NCBI GenBank assembly: GCA_947599995.1
Contig: CANQFW010000003.1
Location: 1-34,687, forward strand
Reading direction: 5' to 3'
Source of the DNA: an uncultured Clostridia bacterium
Lineage (GTDB): Bacteria; Bacillota; Clostridia; TANB77; CAG-508
DNA: 34,687 bases
Numbering within the stretch: position 1 is the first letter of the stretch; each line of letters begins with the position of its first letter. The notes under the pieces were generated by a model that saw nothing but the letters and a program-made list of their open reading frames with translations, was not told where the DNA came from and did not search any database. The translations under genes and the position numbers were made by a program. This document shows, one piece after another, positions 9,210 through 17,610 of the stretch.

Positions 9210-10907
9210 CTATATTGATTTCATCATATCCTTTAAATTTATTTGTATACTATTTCTATCATTAAAGGAATTAATTTCTAAATTTCCTGCCAAATCTACC
9301 TTATCTCCTATTTTGTACTCTTCTGATAAATTTCCCATGTTAAATCCAATTGCATCTATGTATGTATTTTGATTTGTTTTTAATGAAAGTTTTAAATGTT
9401 TACCTTCTGTTAATGCCCTTATTGAATCTATTTTTAGGTTTTTAAAGACAAATATCGGATTTTTATTTGCCTCTCCAAATGGTTCTAATAGATTTAAACT
9501 TTTTACCATTTCCTTAGAAATTGTGTTTACATTTAGAATACTATCAATTTTAATTATTGGTTCTACATCTTTTATATTAGCTTCTTCTACTATTTTATAA
9601 AATTTTTCTCTAAAATTATCAAAATTTTGTTTTTTCATTGAAAGACCAACTGCCATACTATGACCTCCAAACCCTTCTAAAACATCTTGACATTTCATTA
9701 AAGCCTCGTGTAAGTCAAAGCCTGGTATACTTCTTCCTGAACCCTTACCTATATTTGAGTCATTCTGCAAACATATTAATATGCATGGCTTAAAGAACAT
9801 TTCTGTAATTTTTGATGCTACAATTCCAATTACTCCACTATGCCAATTTTCACCAGCTAAAATTATGGAATTTTCATCTTCTAATTTTTGTTTTTTTATT
9901 TGAATCAATACCTCATCAAATATCTTTTTTTCTTCTGATTGCCTGTCATTGTTATATTTTTTTAGGCTTTGAGCTAAGTTTTTTGCATCTTCGCAATTAG
10001 TTGATAGAAGTAATTTTAGAGCCTCATTTGCAAATCCCATTCTTCCACATGCATTAATTCTTGGTGCTACTCCGAATGAGACTACAGAAGAATCTACTTT
10101 TTTCATTCCTATCTCTTCTATAATTGCTTTAAGTCCTAAATTTTTTGTACAAGCTACCAGTTTTAAGCCTAATTTTGTAATTACTCTATTTTCGTCAACT
10201 AATGGGACTATATCTGATATTGTTCCTAAAGAAACTATGTCTAGGTACTTTAAGTATTCTTTCTCATCTAATGACAGTCTTTTACTTATTGCTTGCGTAA
10301 GCTTAAAAACGACTCCCACTCCTGCTAGTTCTCTAAATTCATATTCATTATCTTTTCTTTTACAGTCTACCACCGCTATAGCATTTGGAATTTCTTCTCC
10401 TGGTTCGTGGTGATCTGTTACTATTGTTTCCATTCCTAATGTTTTTGCGTAATCTACTTCCTCCACTCCTGTTATTCCACAATCTACCGTTATCATCAAA
10501 GTATTTCCATCATTTGCAATCTTTCTTACCGCTTCTTTATTTAGACCATATCCTTCGCTTAATCTGTTTGGAATATATTCTGATACATTTAGCCCTCTAT
10601 CTTTTAAAAAACTTTTTAACACCGTTATACTTGTTATTCCATCTACATCATAATCTCCATAAATTACAACTTTTTCTTTTTTATGTATTGCATCAATTAT
10701 TCTTTCTACTGCCTTTTTCATATCTGGCATATTAAATGGATTGTAAAAGTCGTTTCTGGTTGGATTTAAAAATATTTCTGCTTTTTCAGCTGTTATGTTT
10801 CTGTTTACCAATACAGTTGCAAGTAATTTATTGATTTTGTACTTTTCTTGAATTTTTTTTATTTCTTCTTCATTTACATCGTTATAATATTGCCATTTTT
10901 TACTCAT
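9210..10907 (-). CDS. recJ: Single-stranded-DNA-specific 5'-3' exonuclease RecJ
   Basis: RecJ degrades single-stranded DNA 5' to 3' in recombinational and mismatch repair. The DHH-family core is clear: VVIYGDYDVDGITS near residue 75, VDCGITG, TDHHEPGEEIPNAIAVVDC, then SLGTISDIVPL and the DHHA1-like section GGHSMAVGLSMKK followed by an OB-like end. I place the start at the ATG at 10907 (MSKKWQYYND), giving 565 residues. An upstream in-frame GTG at 10949 lies between the promoter and this ATG but lacks a ribosome binding site, while AGAAGG lies 12 bases before 10907. The enzyme is shorter than the 786-residue Bacillus form, ending after the core and OB fold, which is common in Clostridia. Confidence 0.94.
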   Translation of the reverse strand: MSKKWQYYNDVNEEEIKKIQEKYKINKLLATVLVNRNITAEKAEIFLNPTRNDFYNPFNMPDMKKAVERIIDAIHKKEKVVIYGDYDVDGITSITVLKSFLKDRGLNVSEYIPNRLSEGYGLNKEAVRKIANDGNTLMITVDCGITGVEEVDYAKTLGMETIVTDHHEPGEEIPNAIAVVDCKRKDNEYEFRELAGVGVVFKLTQAISKRLSLDEKEYLKYLDIVSLGTISDIVPLVDENRVITKLGLKLVACTKNLGLKAIIEEIGMKKVDSSVVSFGVAPRINACGRMGFANEALKLLLSTNCEDAKNLAQSLKKYNNDRQSEEKKIFDEVLIQIKKQKLEDENSIILAGENWHSGVIGIVASKITEMFFKPCILICLQNDSNIGKGSGRSIPGFDLHEALMKCQDVLEGFGGHSMAVGLSMKKQNFDNFREKFYKIVEEANIKDVEPIIKIDSILNVNTISKEMVKSLNLLEPFGEANKNPIFVFKNLKIDSIRALTEGKHLKLSLKTNQNTYIDAIGFNMGNLSEEYKIGDKVDLAGNLEINSFNDRNSIQINLKDMMKSI

Positions 10908-10974
10908 TATTTTTTCATTCCTTCTTTTATCTTTTTTATTACATAACACTTATAATTATTTTCATTTTTTTCTT

Positions 10975-11003
10975 ATAATATCATTGTTTTTCATAATTGT
11001 AAA
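10975..11003 (-). promoter_or_regulatory. Sigma-A-type promoter of recJ
   Basis: On the minus strand, TTTACA (10998-11003), 17 bases, then TATTAT (10975-10980). It is placed about 65 bases before the chosen recJ start and separates recJ transcription from the acyltransferase operon. Confidence 0.6.
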
Positions 11004-11068
11004 GAGAATTTTTAATTATTTATGCTTATGTAGTTAACTTGTCTTCGGATAGATCTTATGCTATATAT

Positions 11069-11866
11069 TTATCTGTTTTTAAACGTTACATCTTTATTTG
11101 GAATGTACTTTACAACTTCAATATTACTGTTCATACTTCGCTTACACATACAATTATATACCTTATCACGTAACTCCTTTTTTTGATCTTTTGAATTTAA
11201 ATTTTTATTAGCAAAAAATGGCCCATCTATATATGTTACAATTCTTACCTTTTTCTTATTTTTCCCATAGCTTTGATATGTATTTGTCATACAATATGTG
11301 GCTTTTTCAAGCTCTACTGGATATTTAAAAGACACATCTTTAAAAGGTCTTATTTTAGTATAATATGGCCAAATATGTGCTTCTGGGTAAATTGTTATTG
11401 AATGTTTTTTTTCTATGTGATACTTTATAGATTTTAAAAAGTTCTTCATTCCATCTTTTTTGTTTGGAATTGGTATAGCTCCAAATAATTGAATACTATT
11501 TCCTAAAAACTTCATTGATACATTCTCTGGATTCACTATAAAATGATTTCTTTTTGGGTATACTGGCAAACTTGGAATAAAAACATCTGCAAATGGCTGC
11601 GTATGATTTACGTATATAAAATATCCATCTTTTTTATACTGTTTCAACTTCTCTTTTCCTATATATTTTATTCTAAATTTTAATTTTCCATATAAAATTT
11701 TAATAGGCATGCTTAATATATTTTGAATAAAAAAAGAGCAAAAATCCCATAAGGGATTTTTATGTATGTATTTATAGTTTTTATCTATTACCCTAGGGAC
11801 TATATTTGCTCTAGAAAATTCATCATTTAGTTCGTCATTATAATAATAAACTTCTTTTTTTTTCAT
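11069..11866 (-). CDS. PlsC-like glycerolipid acyltransferase with an H-x5-D motif
   Basis: This 265-residue protein resembles 1-acyl-glycerol-3-phosphate acyltransferases. The catalytic block I region reads FIYVNHTQPFADVFIPSLPV (H88 and D94), so His and Asp are five residues apart rather than the usual four. Later blocks follow: a substrate-binding stretch FGAIPIPNKKDGMKNFLKS (about 128-146) and ITIYPEAHIWPY (157-168), equivalent to the family's PEG motif. There is no strong TM segment, only a hydrophobic helix around 42-58 that may sit on the membrane. It is the third gene of the glycosyltransferase unit, 101 bases after the fusion gene. It could acylate the glycolipid made by its neighbours or serve general phospholipid synthesis. 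The substrate is not readable from sequence. Confidence 0.8.
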   Translation of the reverse strand: MKKKEVYYYNDELNDEFSRANIVPRVIDKNYKYIHKNPLWDFCSFFIQNILSMPIKILYGKLKFRIKYIGKEKLKQYKKDGYFIYVNHTQPFADVFIPSLPVYPKRNHFIVNPENVSMKFLGNSIQLFGAIPIPNKKDGMKNFLKSIKYHIEKKHSITIYPEAHIWPYYTKIRPFKDVSFKYPVELEKATYCMTNTYQSYGKNKKKVRIVTYIDGPFFANKNLNSKDQKKELRDKVYNCMCKRSMNSNIEVVKYIPNKDVTFKNR

Positions 11867-11967
11867 TGCTATTTATTTGTATTATTAGAAGATAATACAT
11901 TCTCCTTCTATATATTTATTCGTAGATTTAATGCAAAATAATTTATAACATTATAATCAAATTTAGT

Positions 11968-13776
11968 TTATATTTTTTCTTCCTCTAAATGTTTTTTCTC
12001 CGTACTGTACTCCAACGGAATTTTGTAAAAGTCTTCATAAATTTGTTTCCAAATCTCAGCATTTTTTTCTCTCATAATGTTTGCATTTTCTTTTTCAGAT
12101 AATTTTTCATTTGGGTAAATTGGTTTTTCAATATTTATAATATATTCTTGTACGAAAAATCCATCTTCTCCTATTATATTACTGTCTTGCATTGTTATAA
12201 AAATTGGGATGACTGGGACATTATTTTTAGCAGCAAATTTATATGCACCTATTTTTAGTGGCTTTGGTTTTTTATAATTCCACCACATACTTTGTTCTGG
12301 ATATATAAGTATAAAATCTTTTCTTTGTAATATGCTATCTACCGCTCTTAAAAACTCCTTCATTGTTTCAATATTGGAGCTTAATGGTAGAGTATCACAG
12401 TTTCTAAAGAAAAATCCATATAATCCTGGAAAATTAGTGTAATTTCCTTCTCTTATTACTTTATATAGTTTTTTCTCCTTGTCTTGACCAGCTTCTCTAA
12501 AAGTTTTTTCTATTGCAAATGAATCGAATGGATTGAAATGATTACATGTTATAATTGCTCCTGATTTAACATTTTTCAAATATTCAATCCCCTTTATTTC
12601 TTTTATAATTAATTTATTATCATTTAATAAATCATCTAAAAATTTTTTTCCCATACGGTTAGCAATTATATTTTTTATTCTACTTGAACTCTTTTTTTGA
12701 AGATAGTCTACTTCTCCTGGATTTAAAGGTATTGTTGGTGGGTCATCTTCAACATCTATATCAAATGTTCCATTTTTCTCATATTCTTCTATCTTTTTTA
12801 GAATTTTCAATCTTTCTTCGGATTTTTCTATTTCATTTCTTCCTTGGTAAAATCTTCTGTCATCTCCTACACAAGATGTTTCCATTTTTGCTAGTTTTTG
12901 AAGGTTTTTATATTGCTCCATGTCTCTAAATTTTTCTTGATCCGTATATGATTGCTTCATATTGATTAAATCATCATTGAACTCCGTTTTCTTTGCATAA
13001 TTCCAAAAATATTCTTGATATAAAACATTATCAAAATGACATGGTTTATATATTAAATTATAGTGTATTATTTTTATATCTTTTTCTTTTATTTCATCTG
13101 TAGGTATTGGCATTCTATCCCATACTTTACTAATTATCTTAGTTCTACCTTTGCATAATCTATTTAAATAGTCTTGGTCTTGTGCAACAGTAAATTTTAT
13201 AGATTCTAGTAAATATAAGAATTTTGCCTGAAAATCAAATTTTCTCATTTCATCTAAATTCATTAGTAATATTCCTGCATTAAAATAATTCTCGTGTTTT
13301 GCAACTCCTACTACCCTTTCTGCATAATCAGAGAAAATTTCTGAATTTTGTATAACATCATCTGGAGCTGCTGCAATTAAATTTTCTTCTACATCCATAT
13401 TATATAATTCTGAAATATCTCCTAAAACAACAATATCACTATCTAGATATATTGCTTTATTATATTGTGGATATAAATTCGGAATAAATAATCTATAATA
13501 TGTTGTTTGAGTATAGTAATCTCTGGTATATAATTTGTCTTTTACTTCTTCTATATAATAGTTTAAATCTACAAATTCTATTTTTACATTATCTCTTTCA
13601 TATTTTAATATTTTCTTTTTATTCCCTTCAGTGATATTTGTGTATAATATTTTTATTGCGTAGTTGTAATCTTTTGATGCATTTTCTATTAAAGATTCTA
13701 ATGCTACTGCTAAAAATGGTGCATATCCATCATCTACTGCAAAAAATATCGGTATTATTTCATTATCTTTTTCCAT
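11968..13776 (-). CDS. Fusion of a GT8 glycosyltransferase and a PlsC-like acyltransferase
   Basis: This is one 602-residue frame with two enzymes. The N-terminal part (about 5-265) is a GT8 retaining glycosyltransferase: FFAVDDGYAPFLAVALESL, the metal-binding AIYLDSDIVVLGDISELYN (DSD 112-114), FNAGILLMNL (165-174), DQDYLNRL and the C-terminal IIHYNLIYKPCHF, which carries the HxxxxxKP metal and phosphate ligands. A charged, helical linker (about 262-395) follows. The C-terminal part (about 395-590) is an acyltransferase: ITCNHFNPFDSF with the canonical H413-x4-D418, EGNYTNFPGLYGF, and ILIYPEQSMWW (PEQ 493-495) followed by KPKPLKIGAYKFA. No TM segment is evident. It lies between a GT8 gene and a second acyltransferase gene. 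I infer transfer of a sugar and an acyl chain to the same lipid or polymer acceptor; the substrates are unknown. Domain calls are strong, pathway role weak. Confidence 0.88.
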   Translation of the reverse strand: MEKDNEIIPIFFAVDDGYAPFLAVALESLIENASKDYNYAIKILYTNITEGNKKKILKYERDNVKIEFVDLNYYIEEVKDKLYTRDYYTQTTYYRLFIPNLYPQYNKAIYLDSDIVVLGDISELYNMDVEENLIAAAPDDVIQNSEIFSDYAERVVGVAKHENYFNAGILLMNLDEMRKFDFQAKFLYLLESIKFTVAQDQDYLNRLCKGRTKIISKVWDRMPIPTDEIKEKDIKIIHYNLIYKPCHFDNVLYQEYFWNYAKKTEFNDDLINMKQSYTDQEKFRDMEQYKNLQKLAKMETSCVGDDRRFYQGRNEIEKSEERLKILKKIEEYEKNGTFDIDVEDDPPTIPLNPGEVDYLQKKSSSRIKNIIANRMGKKFLDDLLNDNKLIIKEIKGIEYLKNVKSGAIITCNHFNPFDSFAIEKTFREAGQDKEKKLYKVIREGNYTNFPGLYGFFFRNCDTLPLSSNIETMKEFLRAVDSILQRKDFILIYPEQSMWWNYKKPKPLKIGAYKFAAKNNVPVIPIFITMQDSNIIGEDGFFVQEYIINIEKPIYPNEKLSEKENANIMREKNAEIWKQIYEDFYKIPLEYSTEKKHLEEEKI

Positions 13777-13838
13777 TTATGAGTCCTCTTTCCTTTTTTT
13801 AAAGCATAGATTATTTTAGGCAATAAATACATGACTTT

Positions 13839-14690
13839 TTATCTTCCTTCAAATTCAACCTGCTTCTTTCTATTATTATATATTTCTTTCAAATTCAAAT
13901 ATTCATTTAAATCATCATCAAAATAATAGCATTTTAATACTTTATGTACTTGGTCCACATTCCATTGTTTAAAATTTTCTATATATGGATAGGGGCGAAA
14001 TATTAGTCTTTTACAGAAGTGACAAATCACTGTGTCCTTTTTATTGAATTTAGATTGCTCATTATATATTCTCGGCAAAATTTTTTTCTTAGTTGTTGAC
14101 CAAAATATTGCATCTTGATCAGCAAAAAGTAGCTTTTTTGTTTTTATCAATTTTCTCGCTTTCTCTAAAAGTCCTGTTTCTTTTATTTTTTTGATATTTA
14201 ATAAAAGCATTCCTGCATTTATGTAGTCATGTCTAATAAACCAGCGCCCGTACTTTTCTTTTACTGCTGCATATTCATATTCTTCTATATTAATATTATA
14301 CAATTTTGATATATCGTCCCCTACCATTATATCTATATCTAAATATAATATTTTATCTGGTATAATATCTATTTTATCTGCAAGCAATCTGAGTAGTGTA
14401 TATGGAGTACAATATGCGGTTTCATTTGCACAGTTTTTGAATTCTTTTTCATAAATATCTGTCACATCTATTTTAGTTACATTGTTTTCTTTTCTCTTTG
14501 ATTTGACAACCTCGTTTAAAAATGTTATCTGTTCGTCTGTTATGCTTTCATATTCTGATTTTAATCTTGTAGCACACATTGTAAAAATGTAGATATTTAT
14601 TGGTTCTTTAGTTCTATTTGTTATAGAGATTAATTGTGTTAGTGCTCCATCAAATACTTTTTTATTTCCACATAATAATATATTTACCAT
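13839..14690 (-). CDS. GT8 family glycosyltransferase
   Basis: This 283-residue protein is a retaining nucleotide-sugar transferase of family GT8. The metal-binding motif is DID (118-120) in KILYLDIDIMVGDDISKLYN. INAGMLLLNI (157-166), ADQDAIFW (190-197) and the late VICHFCKRLIFRPYPY with KQWNVDQVH match the GT8 C-terminal motif that supplies the second metal ligand (H224). There is no signal peptide or TM helix, so it should act in the cytosol or at the inner membrane face. It is the first gene of the unit, directly behind a near-consensus promoter, and AGAGG lies 5 bases before the ATG. The fusion gene starts 62 bases after its stop. Donor and acceptor are unknown; galactosyl or glucosyl transfer is usual for the family. 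Confidence 0.87.
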   Translation of the reverse strand: MVNILLCGNKKVFDGALTQLISITNRTKEPINIYIFTMCATRLKSEYESITDEQITFLNEVVKSKRKENNVTKIDVTDIYEKEFKNCANETAYCTPYTLLRLLADKIDIIPDKILYLDIDIMVGDDISKLYNINIEEYEYAAVKEKYGRWFIRHDYINAGMLLLNIKKIKETGLLEKARKLIKTKKLLFADQDAIFWSTTKKKILPRIYNEQSKFNKKDTVICHFCKRLIFRPYPYIENFKQWNVDQVHKVLKCYYFDDDLNEYLNLKEIYNNRKKQVEFEGR

Positions 14691-14720
14691 ATTTTCCTCT
14701 TTTATTTTAAAATCTCTATT

Positions 14721-14749
14721 AGTATACTTTTTTTTTTATTAATTGTCAA
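14721..14749 (-). promoter_or_regulatory. Near-consensus sigma-A promoter of the GT8/acyltransferase unit
   Basis: On the minus strand, TTGACA (14744-14749), exactly 17 bases including a long A-tract, then TATACT (14721-14726). The start point would be near 14714, giving a leader of about 25 bases. This is among the strongest promoters in the window and argues that the unit is well expressed. Confidence 0.8.
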
Positions 14750-14763
14750 GTTACATAAAATAT

Positions 14764-14830
14764 GCTTTTCACTACATATTACCTGGTAAAAAGTTAGTTT
14801 AACCAGTAACTAAAATTTGTAGTGAAAAGC
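14764..14830. terminator. Nested hairpin between the M50 protease gene and the GT8 unit
   Basis: Outer arms GCTTTTCACTACA (14764-14776) and TGTAGTGAAAAGC (14818-14830) are perfectly complementary. Inner arms TTACCTGGT and ACCAGTAA pair with one bulge. It starts 7 bases past the M50 stop and ends 14 bases before the GT8 -35 box. It probably insulates the two transcription units as a terminator, although the T-tail on the minus strand (ATATTTTATG) is weak. Confidence 0.6.
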
Positions 14831-14836
14831 TTATGT

Positions 14837-15562
14837 TTAAAAGAATATTCCTACTAAATTGATAATTAGCTTATATACTAAATTAATTATTGGAGAAATA
14901 ATATTGCCAGCTATTCCCGTAATCCAAAGAAATATAAAAACAAAATAAAATATGTTTTCATAATTTTCGAACCATACCTTTGCTTTATATGGTAAAAAAG
15001 GTTTTATTACTTTAGAGCCATCAAGTGGATGGAGTGGGATCAAATTAAACACCCCAAGTCCAACATTTATTGAAATTGCATATAGTATCATTGGCATTAT
15101 TATTTGTAAAATTCTCGATGTATTTACTGCTGAAATTGCAAATTTATTTATAGATGCATATATAAATGCTAAAACAATTGCTAAAATAAAATTCATTAGA
15201 GGCCCAGCAATTGACACCAATGCATTAGCCTTATCCATTGACATATCTCTATTAAAATTTCTTGGATTTACTTGTACAGGTTTTCCCCATCCAAATCCCG
15301 CAAATAATAGCATTATTGAACCTATTGGATCTAAATGTGCAAATGGATTTAGTGACAACCTTCCTTCCATTCTTGGAGTATCGTCTCCTAGTTTGTCTGC
15401 TACAAATGCGTGTGCAAATTCATGGAATGTTATTGCAACAAGAACTCCTGGTATTGTAAGTAAAAGTGCTATTAAACTTGCAGTATTTGATAAGTACCTT
15501 GAAAGCCCTGTTATTACCATTAATATTATTATGGCATATAATATTCTTTTGTCAAAATACAT
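14837..15562 (-). CDS. Site-2-protease-like M50 family metallopeptidase
   Basis: This intramembrane zinc protease-like protein has 241 residues from the chosen ATG at 15562, which has AGGAG 7 bases upstream; a longer in-frame extension to 15670 would include the promoter and is rejected. HEFAH (47-51) in FHEFAHAFVADKLGD is the zinc-binding motif. RLSLNPFAHLDPIGSIMLLF and GWGKPVQVNPRNF follow the pattern of the short rhomboid-neighbour M50 proteins common in Clostridia. The third ligand is in FNLIPLHPLDGSKVI. Five or so hydrophobic segments are visible. Such minimal members lack PDZ or CBS domains, and their substrates are mostly unknown. It has its own promoter and is followed by a hairpin, so it appears monocistronic. 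Confidence 0.9.
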   Translation of the reverse strand: MYFDKRILYAIIILMVITGLSRYLSNTASLIALLLTIPGVLVAITFHEFAHAFVADKLGDDTPRMEGRLSLNPFAHLDPIGSIMLLFAGFGWGKPVQVNPRNFNRDMSMDKANALVSIAGPLMNFILAIVLAFIYASINKFAISAVNTSRILQIIMPMILYAISINVGLGVFNLIPLHPLDGSKVIKPFLPYKAKVWFENYENIFYFVFIFLWITGIAGNIISPIINLVYKLIINLVGIFF

Positions 15563-15635
15563 ATAAATTCTCCTTTCATTTATATTTTCATTCCAATTAT
15601 ATGTTTTTTGCTTAAATAAATTTTCTTTTTCGTTT

Positions 15636-15664
15636 ATTTTATTATTGTGATGGATTAATGTCAA
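15636..15664 (-). promoter_or_regulatory. Sigma-A-type promoter of the M50 protease gene
   Basis: On the minus strand, TTGACA (15659-15664), 17 bases, TAAAAT (15636-15641). It lies about 75 bases before the ATG at 15562. Its position inside the longer possible reading frame supports the shorter start. Confidence 0.7.
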
Positions 15665-15686
15665 GTACAAGTATTTAATTTTTGCA

Positions 15687-17561
15687 TTATTCTAATTCAA
15701 ATACTCCTGTATATAATTTATAATATTGTCCTTTTTGATTAATTAGATCTCCATGATTTCCTCTTTCTATTATTTTGCCTTTATCCATAACCATAATTGC
15801 TTTTGAGTTTCTTACTGTTGAAAGTCTATGAGCTATTACAAATACCGTTCTTCCTTCCATTAAATTATCCATTCCATCTTGAACTATTTTTTCTGTTCTC
15901 GTATCTATACTTGAAGTTGCTTCATCAAGTATCATTACTGGTGGGTCACAAAGAGCACATCTTGCAATTGCCAAAAGCTGTCTTTGCCCTTGAGACAAGC
16001 TTGCTCCATCTCCCGAAAGTTCTGTATCATACCCGTTTGGAAGTCTAGTAATAAAATCATGTGCGTTAGCAAGTTTGCTAGCTTCTATTACTTCTTCATC
16101 AGTTGCATCTTCCTTTCCATATTTTATGTTATCCTTAATTGTCCCTGTAAATAAGTGAGTATCTTGTAAAACCATTCCAAGAGAAAATCTTAAATCCTCT
16201 TTTTTTATTTCATTTATATTTATTCCATCATATATAATTTTGCCATCTTTAATATCATAAAAACGATTTATTAGATTTGTAATTGTAGTCTTTCCTGCCC
16301 CTGTTGCTCCAACAAATGCAATTTTTTGTCCAGGTTTTGCATATAGGCTAATGTTGTGTAATACTTTCTTATCTTCTTCATAGCCAAAATCCACATTCTT
16401 AAATTCTATATTTCCTGCTAAATTTATATATTCTACTGTGCCATCTGAATGAGGATATTTCCATGCCCATTTATTTGTCCTTTTCTTAACTTCTATAAGT
16501 TTTCCATTTTCTTCTTTTACATTTACTAAACAAACTTTACCTTCGTTTTTTTCAGGTTCTTCATCCATAAATTCGAATATTCTTTTTGCTCCTGCTACTG
16601 CCATAACAATTGAATTTAATTGTCTAGAGACTTCATTTATTGGTCTTATGAAAGTTTTACTTAGTTGCAAAAAGGCAACTATTAGGCCTACTGTCACATT
16701 TCCTATTCCATTCACTGCAAGTAGACCTCCAGCTATTGCAAGTACTGCATATAATGTATTTCCAAGATTTCCATTTACTGGTCCTATACAGTTTACAAAT
16801 TTATTTGCATTATAAGCATTTTCTGCCAATTCATCATTTAATTTATCAAATTTTTCTTTTGCTCTATCTTCATAACAAAAAACTTTTACAACCTTTTGTC
16901 CATTTATCATTTCTTCAATATAACCATTTAATTTGCCAACAGATTCTTGTTGTTTAATAAAATATTTTCCGCTTCTAGATGTCATAAATTTTGTTACTGT
17001 TAGTATTATTCCCAAAAATCCTAAAACAACTAATGTTAAATAAATGTTAGTCACTACCATTGAAACAAATATTACCACTATTGTTATAATTACAGAAAAT
17101 GTCTGAGGTATACTTTGAGATAACATCTGACTTAACGTATCTGTATCATTTGTATATCTACTCATTATATCTCCATGTGAATGAGTATCAAAATATCTTA
17201 TTGGAAGATTTTGCATTTTTACAAACATTTCATCACGAATTTGTTTTAAAGTTCCTTCTGAAACTTTAACCATTAATCTACTTGATAAAAATCCTGCAAT
17301 AACTCCCACTCCGTAAATTAATGCCATTGTTATAATTGCCTTAATAAGTAGACTATATGTAGGATTTTGACTTCCAACAAGAGGAATTATATAATCATCA
17401 ATTAATGTTTGCAGATAAAGATTTGCAGCAACCGATGATGCAGTACTTAGTAAAAGGCTGATAATTACAATAAATAGTCTTAATTTATAGTTTCTAGCAA
17501 GATATTTAAAAACTCTACCTAAAACCTTAAAATCTATTCTTCCTTTTTGTTTCTCCTTCAT
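15687..17561 (-). CDS. ABC exporter half-transporter with intact catalytic Glu (BmrD/LmrD-like)
   Basis: This is a type IV (MDR-like) half-transporter with an N-terminal six-helix membrane domain and a C-terminal ATPase. The ATPase has Walker A FVGATGAGKTT, a signature changed to LSQGQ in ASLSQGQRQLLAIARC, Walker B MILDEATSSID with the catalytic Glu present, and the switch His in VIAHRLSTV. Between the TM and ATPase domains lies a roughly 50-residue Lys/Glu-rich insert around TNKWAWKYPHSD, typical of this subfamily. I take ATG 17561 (MKEKQKGRID, 624 residues) because family similarity starts there. An upstream in-frame ATG at 17624 would overlap the partner gene by 14 bases and has no well-spaced ribosome binding site. 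The partner upstream has the complementary defects, so the two should form one heterodimeric drug or lipid exporter. Confidence 0.93.
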   Translation of the reverse strand: MKEKQKGRIDFKVLGRVFKYLARNYKLRLFIVIISLLLSTASSVAANLYLQTLIDDYIIPLVGSQNPTYSLLIKAIITMALIYGVGVIAGFLSSRLMVKVSEGTLKQIRDEMFVKMQNLPIRYFDTHSHGDIMSRYTNDTDTLSQMLSQSIPQTFSVIITIVVIFVSMVVTNIYLTLVVLGFLGIILTVTKFMTSRSGKYFIKQQESVGKLNGYIEEMINGQKVVKVFCYEDRAKEKFDKLNDELAENAYNANKFVNCIGPVNGNLGNTLYAVLAIAGGLLAVNGIGNVTVGLIVAFLQLSKTFIRPINEVSRQLNSIVMAVAGAKRIFEFMDEEPEKNEGKVCLVNVKEENGKLIEVKKRTNKWAWKYPHSDGTVEYINLAGNIEFKNVDFGYEEDKKVLHNISLYAKPGQKIAFVGATGAGKTTITNLINRFYDIKDGKIIYDGININEIKKEDLRFSLGMVLQDTHLFTGTIKDNIKYGKEDATDEEVIEASKLANAHDFITRLPNGYDTELSGDGASLSQGQRQLLAIARCALCDPPVMILDEATSSIDTRTEKIVQDGMDNLMEGRTVFVIAHRLSTVRNSKAIMVMDKGKIIERGNHGDLINQKGQYYKLYTGVFELE

Positions 17562-17610
17562 TATTAATTTCTTTCCTTTCTTATGCACGAATTGGATTGT
17601 AATTCTTTTT

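Noticed and set aside
15563-15670. 36-residue N-terminal extension of the M50 protease
   Set aside because: It overlaps the TTGACA-17-TAAAAT promoter, and the internal ATG has a well-spaced AGGAG.
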